A DNA stretch of 64,000 bases, from positions 1-64,000 of the forward strand of contig NZ_JAKILB010000001.1 in assembly GCF_023283895.1 (NCBI RefSeq), in the 5' to 3' direction. This document shows positions 56,647-64,000 of the stretch, one piece after another. How positions within the stretch are numbered: position 1 is the stretch's first letter; each line of letters opens with the position of its first letter. The stretch comes from Shewanella pneumatophori. Lineage in GTDB: Bacteria > Pseudomonadota > Gammaproteobacteria > Enterobacterales > Shewanellaceae. A model generated the notes under the pieces. It did not search any database. It was not told the DNA's origin and was given only the letters and a program-made list of their open reading frames with translations. Position numbers and translations under genes: made by a program.

Positions 56647-57813
56647 ATGAATTTGCATGAATATCAGGCAAAATCTCTATTTGCCGAATATGGTTTACCA
56701 GTGTCAGAAGGTTTTGCATGTGATACTGCCCAAGAAGCAGTAGAAGCAGCGGGCCATATTGGCGGTGATATGTGGGTTGTTAAGTGTCAAGTACACGCTG
56801 GCGGCCGTGGTAAAGCAGGTGGCGTTAAAGTCACTGGAGATAAAGAAGAGATCCGCGCATTCGCTGAACATTGGTTAGGTAAGAACCTTGTGACTTACCA
56901 AACTGACGAGAAAGGTCAGCCAGTTGCTAAAATCTTAGTAGAAAGCTGCACTGACATTGCAAATGAATTGTACCTAGGCGCAGTTGTAGACCGTGCGACA
57001 CGTCGCGTTGTGTTTATGGCATCTACTGAAGGTGGTGTGGAAATTGAAACTGTGGCTGAAGAAACGCCAGAGCTAATCCACAAAGCGATTATCGACCCAC
57101 TAACAGGTCCACAGCCATACCAGGCTCGTGATCTTGGCTTTAAGTTAGGTTTAAACCCAACTCAAATGAAGCAGTTCACTAAAGTCTTTATGGGCTTAGC
57201 GAAAATGTTTGAAGATCACGATTTCGCACTACTTGAAATCAACCCACTTGTTATCACTGATGAAGGCAACATTCACTGTCTTGATGGTAAGATTGGTATC
57301 GATGGTAACGCTTTATTCCGTCAACCCAAAATCCGCGAAATGCATGATCCATCACAAGATGATGCCCGTGAAGCGCATGCGGCTAAGTTCGAGCTTAACT
57401 ATGTTGCATTAGACGGAAACGTTGGCTGCATGGTTAACGGTGCTGGCCTAGCGATGGGTACGATGGATATCGTAAACCTACACGGTGGCAAGCCTGCGAA
57501 CTTCTTGGATGTAGGCGGCGGAGCGACTAAAGAGCGTGTTGCTGAAGCATTTAAGATCATCCTATCTGACGATAACGTTAAAGCGGTTCTTGTGAACATC
57601 TTTGGTGGTATCGTACGTTGTGACATGATTGCTGAAGGCATCATTGGCGCAGTTAAAGAAGTGGGTGTTGAAGTGCCTGTAGTTGTGCGTCTTGAAGGTA
57701 CTAACGCTGACCTAGGTCGCGATGTATTAGCAAGCTCAGGTCTTGACATTATTGCTGCAGAGTCACTAACAGACGCTGCTGTTAAAGTTGTAGCTGCTGC
57801 GGAGGGCAAATAA
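56647..57813 (+). CDS. sucC: succinyl-CoA synthetase subunit beta
   Basis: 388 residues, ATP-grasp fold; the usual length. MNLHEYQAK is the family start, [15 protein letters not shown] and [15 protein letters not shown] are landmarks. Its stop overlaps the sucD start by one base (TAATG), so the two subunits are made together. Confidence 0.97.
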   Translation: MNLHEYQAKSLFAEYGLPVSEGFACDTAQEAVEAAGHIGGDMWVVKCQVHAGGRGKAGGVKVTGDKEEIRAFAEHWLGKNLVTYQTDEKGQPVAKILVESCTDIANELYLGAVVDRATRRVVFMASTEGGVEIETVAEETPELIHKAIIDPLTGPQPYQARDLGFKLGLNPTQMKQFTKVFMGLAKMFEDHDFALLEINPLVITDEGNIHCLDGKIGIDGNALFRQPKIREMHDPSQDDAREAHAAKFELNYVALDGNVGCMVNGAGLAMGTMDIVNLHGGKPANFLDVGGGATKERVAEAFKIILSDDNVKAVLVNIFGGIVRCDMIAEGIIGAVKEVGVEVPVVVRLEGTNADLGRDVLASSGLDIIAAESLTDAAVKVVAAAEGK

Positions 57814-58685
57814 TGTCTGTATTAATTAACAAAGATACTAAAGTTATCTGTCAAGGTTTCACCGGCGGTCAAGGTACATTCCACTCTGAGCAAGCTATTG
57901 CTTACGGTACTCAGATGGTTGGTGGTGTATCTCCAGGAAAAGGTGGTCAAACTCACCTTGGATTGCCAGTGTTTAACACTGTTAAAGATGCGGTAGAAGT
58001 GACTGGCGCTACAGCTTCAGTTATCTACGTACCGGCACCTTTCTGTAAAGATGCAATTCTAGAAGCAATCGACGGCGGTATTGAGCTAATCGTTTGTATT
58101 ACTGAAGGGATCCCAACGCTAGATATGCTTCAAGTTAAAGTTAAACTTGAAGAAACTGGCGTTCGCATGATTGGTCCGAACTGCCCAGGTGTTATCACTC
58201 CTGGCGAGTGTAAGATTGGTATCATGCCTGGTCACATTCATAAGCCTGGTAAAGTGGGTATTGTTTCGCGCTCTGGTACATTAACCTACGAAGCGGTTAA
58301 GCAAACAACTGACGAAGGTTTTGGCCAGTCTACTTGTGTAGGTATTGGTGGTGATCCTATCCCTGGTACTAACTTCATCGACGTATTGGAAATGTTCCAA
58401 AACGATCCACTAACAGAAGCAATCGTAATGATTGGTGAAATTGGTGGCACTGCGGAAGAAGAAGCTGCTGAATACATCAAAGCGAACGTAACTAAGCCTG
58501 TAGTTTCATACATTGCTGGTGTTACTGCACCTGAAGGCAAGCGTATGGGCCATGCTGGCGCGATTATCGCTGGTGGTAAGGGTACTGCAGAAGATAAGTT
58601 TGCGGCTCTTGAAGCGGCAGGCGTAACTACTGTACGTTCACTTGCAGATATCGGTAGTGCTCTACGTACAAAAACAGGTTGGTAA
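57813..58685 (+). CDS. sucD: succinyl-CoA synthetase subunit alpha
   Basis: 290 residues with a CoA-binding Rossmann fold ([15 protein letters not shown]), the PNCPGVI segment and the phosphorylated His in KRMGHAGAI. With SucC it makes ATP or GTP from succinyl-CoA. Last gene of the block; a strong terminator follows. Confidence 0.97.
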   Translation: MSVLINKDTKVICQGFTGGQGTFHSEQAIAYGTQMVGGVSPGKGGQTHLGLPVFNTVKDAVEVTGATASVIYVPAPFCKDAILEAIDGGIELIVCITEGIPTLDMLQVKVKLEETGVRMIGPNCPGVITPGECKIGIMPGHIHKPGKVGIVSRSGTLTYEAVKQTTDEGFGQSTCVGIGGDPIPGTNFIDVLEMFQNDPLTEAIVMIGEIGGTAEEEAAEYIKANVTKPVVSYIAGVTAPEGKRMGHAGAIIAGGKGTAEDKFAALEAAGVTTVRSLADIGSALRTKTGW

Positions 58686-58700
58686 TTAATTAACCTCGTT

Positions 58701-58725
58701 AAAAGGCGCCAATGGCGCCTTTTTT
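58701..58725 (+). terminator. terminator after sucD
   Basis: Stem AAAAGGCGCC / GGCGCCTTTT with a three-base loop and more T. Confidence 0.9.
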
Positions 58726-58963
58726 ATTGGTTTTTTGAAAGCGATGATTACATAAAGATTTGTTCGCTCAGCGAGCCAATCTTTATACTAATTTAGAGCG
58801 TAAACATCGAGGGTTTGCTGGTTATTTTTAGAGTTTAATTTCACACTTACTCTGCTAACTAGAACGAATGGCGATAAATACACCTAATTTAAGCCAAATA
58901 ATGGCGTAGTTTTAACAATCTGTTATACCTAATTTATCTATAGGGAACTTGTAGGTAGTTTTT

Positions 58964-59272
58964 ATGTCGATGGTTAGCGCGAAAGAGTTTTCAGATTGGT
59001 TAAGATTAAGATTTGGCGATATGAATGAAGGTGTCGCACTTACGCGTAAAGATATTAACCAGTTAACAGGACGTCAGAACTTTTCTTCTGAGTTTGTAAA
59101 CGATATTCATTTTGAGCTGATGCGCCATAACCTGGCGTTCGTCACTGACACATCTCGTGAGCATTTCTACTTAGTGCCGATTAACAAACAGTGTTGGCGA
59201 GATCGTTTAGAACAACAGTTTGAAAAGGAGATATTCTGTAATATTATCCCGCTAAACATCTCTAGCAAATAG
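58964..59272 (+). CDS. hypothetical protein, 102 residues
   Basis: Unrecognised, soluble, no signal peptide. The pattern of helices (SAKEFSDWLRLRF, TRKDINQLTGRQNFSSEFVNDIHFELMRHN) could be a small winged-helix-like fold, but this is a guess. Base composition and position between sucD and an AEC transporter gene support a real gene. Confidence 0.65.
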   Translation: MSMVSAKEFSDWLRLRFGDMNEGVALTRKDINQLTGRQNFSSEFVNDIHFELMRHNLAFVTDTSREHFYLVPINKQCWRDRLEQQFEKEIFCNIIPLNISSK

Positions 59273-59572
59273 TTAGCTGAGAACCTAAAACTGTTATCGC
59301 TTTTATTAATTAACCAGATGTAAGTTGTTTCAAGTCTATATGTTCGTTGTTAGCTGTTATATTGGCTCGCTTCATAGAGGTGAGTAGCTTGAATTTAAAA
59401 CAGTTATACTGCTTTTTAAAACCCACAGGCTTCAGCATTTTAGTTCCAATTTCAAAACCTTCATATCAATCGATGTGATCAAGCTAACAATCCGATTATC
59501 GAATCTGTTATCATCTTCGAGCTAATTTTTTAGAAATCATTGCTTTAATTGAAAGCTTGAAGGTTTATCGCT
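59273..59572. other. intergenic region before the AEC transporter
   Basis: 300 bp of AT-rich sequence. I see no hairpin terminator, repeat or operator that I can support; it must hold the transporter promoter. Confidence 0.45.
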
Positions 59573-60490
59573 ATGTCTACGCTTTCCATTATTTTCCCGC
59601 TTATATTTATGGCCAGTTTAGGTTACTTTCTCACTGCTAAAGGCCCTTTTAACAAAGCACAGATCAGCGGCATCAGCCTGTTTACTTTCTACTTATCTAT
59701 TCCGGCTTTTTTGTTCCTTAACATGTATAAAGCAGATCTGGCCAAGAGCTTCGTGGTTGATCACTTTCTCGCATTTTACTTACCAGTATTGATGATTTTT
59801 GCCGTTGGAACGGCTTTGTACTATTGGTTAACAGGCAGAGCATTAGCTGCGAGTTGCGCCGTATATGGCTTGTCGTGCAGTTATTCGAATACCATTTTAG
59901 TCGGATTGCCGTTAATTGTAGGTGCGCTTGGTGAGCAGGTAATGGGTAATGTTTTTGCGATTATTACTTTTCATAGTGCAATGCTGTTTTCGCTGACGTT
60001 TTTAATCAGCGCTAAGCAGTCGAGTCGCTCAGAGCTAAAACTCTTTATAAAAGGCATTATTTTTAATCCTATCGTTTTGAGTATTTCGGCAGGATTATTA
60101 CTGAATTTATTAGAGGTATCTTTAGAAAAAAACTTTTTCAACGGGTTAACTTTACTTAGCCAACCTGCTTTGGCCTGCGCGCTATTTGTACTTGGAGCGA
60201 ACCTCAGTTTTTATAAAGTAGCTAAAGATTGGCAACTTGCCTTAACCGCGGCGTTGATCAAACTGGTTTTACTACCCTTGTGCGTTTACCTTACCGGCCA
60301 CTACCTTTTCGATATCACAGCCGTTGAGCTCTCTGTTTTAGTGTTATTAAGTGCGTCACCGTTAGGAGTCAATGCTTATCTGATAGCTATGCAGGTTAAG
60401 GCACTTGAGTCTGTTGTTGCCAGTACAGTTGTGTTATCGACAGTACTTTCAGTGATTACGATGAGTATATGGCTTGCTGTATTGCTTTAG
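59573..60490 (+). CDS. AEC (auxin efflux carrier) family transporter
   Basis: 305-residue inner-membrane protein with about ten helices. The segment YGLSCSYSNTILVGLPLI matches the family motif around the Asn/Pro crossover, and the C-terminal half repeats the fold (ASPLGVNAYLIAMQ). Bacterial members move small carboxylates such as malate; substrate here unknown. Single gene. Confidence 0.88.
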   Translation: MSTLSIIFPLIFMASLGYFLTAKGPFNKAQISGISLFTFYLSIPAFLFLNMYKADLAKSFVVDHFLAFYLPVLMIFAVGTALYYWLTGRALAASCAVYGLSCSYSNTILVGLPLIVGALGEQVMGNVFAIITFHSAMLFSLTFLISAKQSSRSELKLFIKGIIFNPIVLSISAGLLLNLLEVSLEKNFFNGLTLLSQPALACALFVLGANLSFYKVAKDWQLALTAALIKLVLLPLCVYLTGHYLFDITAVELSVLVLLSASPLGVNAYLIAMQVKALESVVASTVVLSTVLSVITMSIWLAVLL

Positions 60491-60654
60491 AATGTTGTCA
60501 ACGGGTGGACCTATTCGTAGGCGGTATGTAGGAGTTTAGTCGGTTTATGCAGAATAGCACTTAGGGGAACGATAGCGTTAGAGCACAATTAAGTTGTTGC
60601 CGTGCTCAAAATGTACTCTAAAGCTAGTTTAAGACTCAGGACTAAGAGGTATAT

Positions 60655-62307
60655 TTAGCCTTGTTTACGAGGTCTTGAGAGTTCCGCCGGCGATAATATA
60701 TAAACATCTTCCGAATAAAAGTCTTCGGCTTGTGCCATATTCCACCATTCATTCCAAGGCCCTGCTAACGACTTGCCATTAACGAGATCATTACTCTGTA
60801 ATGGTTCAATTAGACTGCCAACAGACATGAGTAGACCGTAAGGCGTACGACGTTTCAGCATATGTGGTTGCAGCTTTTCAGGTGAGTCTAGGCCCATACT
60901 GCCAACTAATTCAAAAAAGCTTTTTAAGGTATTTTGATGATAATTTTTAACCCGTTCACTTTTAGCGATAACATTAATAGCTTTGCTGCGAGCGGGATCT
61001 TGAGTCGCTATGCCTGTAGGGCAAAGATTAGTATTACAGTGGCGCGATTGAATACAGCCTAGAGATAGCATCATGGTACGGGCAGCATTGACGGTATCTG
61101 CACCCATCGCGATTTTTGCGAGTAGATCAAAACTTGACGCGGTTTTACCTGAAGCGATTATTTTTATCTTATCGCGAAGGCCTGCCCCTGTTAGCGCGTT
61201 ATGCACAAAATATACGCCTTCTAAACACATCATGCCTAAGCGATTAGTAAACTCTACCGGTGCAGCACCAGTGCCGCCCTCTGCGCCATCTACAGTGATA
61301 AAGTCGGGTGTAATGCCTGTTTCTATCATGGCTTTGCATAAACCTAAAAATTCGACTGGATTACCGAGACATAACTTAAAACCAACGGGCTTGCCGTTAC
61401 TGAGTTCTCTAAGACGAGCGACAAAGTTGAGTAGGTCTTTTGGTGTGGTACATTCAGGATTAACAGCTGGTGAGACACAGTCTCTGTCTTTAGGAATATG
61501 GCGAATCGCGGCGATTTCATCAGTAATTTTGGCTGCTGGCAATACGCCACCATGTCCTGGTTTTGCACCTTGGGAGAGCTTGATTTCAATCATTTTGATT
61601 TGTGGCCGTGTCGCCATGGCTTTAAAACTCTCAGGATTAAAGTTACCTGCATCATCCCGACAACCAAATAAACCTGAGCCTATCTGCCATACGATGTCAC
61701 CTTGGTGCTTTAAATGATAGGGGCTTACTCCGCCTTCGCCGGTGTTGTGATAGCAGCCCGCTTTCAGTGCGCCTAAATTCAGTGATTCAATAGCATTAGC
61801 ACTGAGCGAGCCAAAACTCATCGCTGATATATTGAAGTAACAGGCTTGATAGGGTTGCTTACAATCAGGACCACCAATCTTGACTCGCTTTGCGGTATCG
61901 TTGACAGCTTTAGGATGAAGTGATTGCCACAGGCTGAGGTAGTTATCTTCTAGTAAGTTTCTTTGGGTTCCAAAGGCAATAGTATCTCTAACGTTTTTAG
62001 AACGTTGATAAACTAATGAGCGTTGTTCGCGATTGAAAGGGGTTTCTTCTGTATCGTTGGCAATAAAGTATTGCTGGATCTCAACTCTGTAAGACTCTAG
62101 AAAGTAGCGTAAATAGGCGACAACAGGGTAAAGGCGATTGAGTGTGTGCGGGCTATGATGGATATCGTAATAGCCTACGACAGTATAAATGAGTGAACAC
62201 ACAAGGAGTAAGCTTGCAAATAAACCTGATGCATTGAGCATATAGTTAATGGCAAGCAAATTTCCTAAGGTCGCAATGACCCAATAGACCTTTTGCATTA
62301 TTGTCAT
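60655..62307 (-). CDS. FMN-binding glutamate-synthase-like protein (GltB central domain family)
   Basis: 550 residues. Two N-terminal helices (about 5-55) suggest membrane attachment. The rest is the FMN-binding barrel of glutamate synthase: AMSFGSLSANAIESLN, GAKPGHGGVLPAAK, TVDGAEGGTGAAP and CNTNLCPTGIATQDP. The cluster motif C-x5-C-x4-C for 3Fe-4S is present. It lacks the amidotransferase and the GltD partner, so it is not a complete glutamate synthase; its acceptor is unknown. Confidence 0.87.
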   Translation of the reverse strand: MTIMQKVYWVIATLGNLLAINYMLNASGLFASLLLVCSLIYTVVGYYDIHHSPHTLNRLYPVVAYLRYFLESYRVEIQQYFIANDTEETPFNREQRSLVYQRSKNVRDTIAFGTQRNLLEDNYLSLWQSLHPKAVNDTAKRVKIGGPDCKQPYQACYFNISAMSFGSLSANAIESLNLGALKAGCYHNTGEGGVSPYHLKHQGDIVWQIGSGLFGCRDDAGNFNPESFKAMATRPQIKMIEIKLSQGAKPGHGGVLPAAKITDEIAAIRHIPKDRDCVSPAVNPECTTPKDLLNFVARLRELSNGKPVGFKLCLGNPVEFLGLCKAMIETGITPDFITVDGAEGGTGAAPVEFTNRLGMMCLEGVYFVHNALTGAGLRDKIKIIASGKTASSFDLLAKIAMGADTVNAARTMMLSLGCIQSRHCNTNLCPTGIATQDPARSKAINVIAKSERVKNYHQNTLKSFFELVGSMGLDSPEKLQPHMLKRRTPYGLLMSVGSLIEPLQSNDLVNGKSLAGPWNEWWNMAQAEDFYSEDVYILSPAELSRPRKQG

Positions 62308-62458
62308 AAAGCATTCCTTTGTAGCTGACTATAATTGGTATCGCTTTATTGAACGCGATTAAGCCCGTTTAAGCAAACATGTTTTAATACTTTCTAAACT
62401 AAACAAAATATGAGTATATTAGGTGGATAACCCGTAAAGGGAATAAAAGGAGGTTATT

Positions 62459-62959
62459 GTGATTATCACCGAGACAGACAGGCTGATCCTGAGACATTTT
62501 GAAGCAAGAGATACTAAGGCTATCTTTTTGCTTAACAGTATTCCCGAGGTACTGACTTATATTCCTGGAGAGCCGATGACGTCGTTGTCTCAGGCAGAGC
62601 AAATTTTTGAAAATGTCATTTCCACCAGTTATCGAGATCGCGGCTATGGTCGTTGGGCGGTAGAACATAAAGCTGATGGTAAGGTGATCGGTTTTTGTGG
62701 GCCAACATTTATTACCGAGTTTAATGAGGTTGAGCTTGGCTATCGCTATTTACCGCAATATTGGGGGCAGGGCATAGGTTATGAAGCAGGTGCTGCAGCA
62801 TTAGAATGCTTTAAAAATTATGACATCCATGAAGCAATAGCACTGATTTTACTTGGCAATAAAGGCTCTGAAGGTGTTGCCAGAAAAGTCGGTATGAAAG
62901 AGCGTAATCGCGATAAATTTATGGGCCACAAGGTCAATGTTTTTCACAAAGTGCTTTGA
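62459..62959 (+). CDS. GNAT family N-acetyltransferase
   Basis: 166 residues from a GTG start with AGGAGG just upstream. It begins TETDRLILRHFEARD, the RimJ/RimL-like pattern, and has the acetyl-CoA loop region in YLPQYWGQGIGYEAGAAALE. Substrate unknown; could be a protein N-terminus, a ribosomal protein or a small molecule. Confidence 0.9.
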   Translation: MIITETDRLILRHFEARDTKAIFLLNSIPEVLTYIPGEPMTSLSQAEQIFENVISTSYRDRGYGRWAVEHKADGKVIGFCGPTFITEFNEVELGYRYLPQYWGQGIGYEAGAAALECFKNYDIHEAIALILLGNKGSEGVARKVGMKERNRDKFMGHKVNVFHKVL

Positions 62960-63048
62960 TAAAGGGTTTTTAATTAGGTGAGCTTATTAATGGCCTTGAA
63001 TTAAAGGACATTAATTAAAACTATGATTGCATCTTCATATTTTAAAGT

Positions 63049-63085
63049 AATAAAAAAACCAGCTAACAGCTGGTTTTTTTATTAC
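63049..63085. terminator. long bidirectional terminator between the GNAT gene and fur
   Basis: Perfect 17-bp stem around AAAAAAACCAGCT / AGCTGGTTTTTTT with a three-base loop; T runs on both strands, so it serves both convergent genes. Confidence 0.9.
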
Positions 63086-63097
63086 TTGAGCGTAGCT

Positions 63098-63529
63098 TTA
63101 CGCGTCGCCGTGGTCACATTCATCGTTAGTGCACACACCATATAAGTACAAGCTATGGTTGGTCAGCTTGATATTATGTTTCATGGCGATTTCATCTTGA
63201 CGACGCTCAATCACTTCGTCAGAAAATTCAATAACTTTACCGCATGAAAGACATACCAAATGGTCATGGTGATGCTGAGATGAAAGTTCGAAAACAGCTT
63301 TGCCGCTTTCAAAGTGGTGACGAGTCACGATACCAGCATCATCAAATTGGTTTAGAACACGATAAACAGTAGCAAGACCTATCTCTTCACCCATGTCGAG
63401 TAACTTCTTATAGAGGTCCTCGGCACTAATATGTTGATTCTCTGGCGCTTGCATCAATTCTAAAATTTTGACTCGTGGTAAGGTCACTTTCAAACCCGCT
63501 TTCTTTAGCGCTTGATTTCCATCTGTCAT
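63098..63529 (-). CDS. fur: ferric uptake regulator
   Basis: 143 residues from the ATG at 63529, giving MTDGNQALKKAGLKVTLPR as in E. coli Fur; an upstream in-frame start at 63562 adds 11 unlike residues. Winged helix at about 1-80; metal sites HHHDHLVC and the Cys pair C..C (LSCGK), then the C-terminal CTNDECDH. It represses iron uptake genes when bound to Fe2+. I found no clear Fur box upstream of it here. Confidence 0.96.
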   Translation of the reverse strand: MTDGNQALKKAGLKVTLPRVKILELMQAPENQHISAEDLYKKLLDMGEEIGLATVYRVLNQFDDAGIVTRHHFESGKAVFELSSQHHHDHLVCLSCGKVIEFSDEVIERRQDEIAMKHNIKLTNHSLYLYGVCTNDECDHGDA

Positions 63530-63797
63530 TATTGGTCTCTTGATTGCAGAACGATTAGCCATAAGTTAATCAGTTCATTTGTGGGTATTCAATCCATTAT
63601 ATGTGTACAAAATGAAAACTTAAACCTTTGATCTAGCAATAAAGCGTCTTTACCAAATAAAAGCTATTAACTAGATATAAAACAAGCAATTTAAGCATAC
63701 ATTTTGTATTGTTATTACCCATTTATACTAACGCCTAATGTCATGTAAGACTACAAAAAGGCAAAATGGCAACAAAGACCAATAAAAAGGACTGTAG

Positions 63798-64000
63798 ATG
63801 TACCAGCAGATTGTAGTATTGACCGGAGCAGGGATCTCAGCCGAATCTGGATTACGCACCTTTAGAGATCAAGATGGTTTATGGGAAGAGCACAAAATTG
63901 AGGAAGTGGCTACGCCAGAAGGTTATGCAAATAACCCTGAGTTGGTGGAGGGATTTTATAACGACAGGTGGCAGCAGTTTCACAATGGCTCAATTGAGCC
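63798..64000 (+). CDS. cobB: NAD-dependent protein deacylase CobB (5' part)
   Basis: First 67 codons only; the window ends inside the gene. [30 protein letters not shown] carries the sirtuin NAD-binding motif GAGISAESG and the FRD loop. AAAAGGA stands 10 bases before the ATG. Removes acetyl and related groups from lysines; lies divergently from fur. Confidence 0.95.
   Translation, partial: MYQQIVVLTGAGISAESGLRTFRDQDGLWEEHKIEEVATPEGYANNPELVEGFYNDRWQQFHNGSIE

Noticed and set aside
62399..62668. Minus-strand frame overlapping the GNAT gene start
   Set aside because: Covers the AGGAGG ribosome site and first 70 codons of a clear GNAT gene; no homology visible.
63530..63797. Fur box in the fur-cobB gap
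   Set aside because: No stretch resembling the GATAATGATAATCATTATC consensus could be found.
1..64000. CRISPR arrays, prophage, toxin-antitoxin or defence clusters
   Set aside because: No regularly spaced direct repeats with spacers, phage structural genes, or typical defence or toxin-antitoxin gene pairs are visible on either strand.

Overview
This window is a stretch of a gammaproteobacterial chromosome that looks like Shewanella. The case rests on gene order and protein content: a gltA | sdhCDAB-sucABCD block followed by fur and cobB; a yejM-yejL | yejK locus; comEC-msbA-lpxK-ycaR; PhoPQ-like two-component genes; and a tiny multihaem c-type cytochrome behind an FNR/EtrA-like site. The genus is an inference from protein families and synteny, not from a database search. 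Most of the window is ordinary, vertically inherited core genome. The accessory-like material is confined to the rRNA-operon tail (1-1000), a MITE-like element (1014-1307), one decayed IS3-family copy (36758-38081) and two short tandem-repeat tracts.

Layout. 1-1000: the 3' part of a 5S rRNA gene and its terminator, then two imperfect copies of a 5S-derived module filled with small hairpin inserts. 1014-6638: MITE-like element, a patatin-like hydrolase, a purine salvage unit (CNT transporter nupC plus purine nucleoside phosphorylase, with a divergent LysR regulator) and a DUF2057 secreted protein. 6805-16750: a small membrane protein, CorA transporter, DUF3135 protein, HD-GYP protein, 2OG-Fe(II) oxygenase, PhoQ/PhoP-like pair, and a complete PhnD-type ABC importer (possibly selenate or phosphonate) with a compact ATPase and a double permease. 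16992-23861: RecX-like protein, LysE/RhtB exporter, nadE, an orphan, an alpha/beta hydrolase and a membrane diguanylate cyclase. 24165-24734: FNR-like site, triheme cytochrome, tRNA-Pro(GGG). 24884-30506: yejM-yejL | yejK, a two-domain PTPS/QueD-like protein and an M23 peptidase homologue. 30692-38117: DUF2062 | comEC, msbA, lpxK, ycaR, then the IS copy inserted between ycaR and its terminator. 38141-46901: a secreted protein, a 13-bp minisatellite and an efflux operon (lipoprotein adaptor plus two different RND pumps). 47387-58685: citrate synthase divergent from succinate dehydrogenase, 2-oxoglutarate dehydrogenase and succinyl-CoA synthetase. 58964-64000: an orphan, an AEC transporter, a GltB-like FMN protein, a GNAT enzyme, fur and the 5' part of cobB.

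How genes work together. The TCA genes form nearly the whole oxidative half of the cycle, with CRP-like sites on both sides of the gltA/sdhC intergenic region and a leaky-looking terminator between sdhB and sucA. punA and nupC form a purine uptake and cleavage unit. msbA, lpxK and yejM concern lipopolysaccharide synthesis, export and its control. The adaptor/RND1/RND2 operon looks like a heteromeric pump of the MdtABC kind that must borrow an outer-membrane channel from elsewhere.

No phage, CRISPR array, toxin-antitoxin pair or defence island is visible. The observations most worth a second look are the hairpin-filled 5S duplications, the two-domain PTPS-like protein whose two halves lack complementary active-site parts, the M23 homologue with a changed zinc ligand, the FNR-like site before the triheme cytochrome, and the IS inactivated by a 31-bp tandem duplication.
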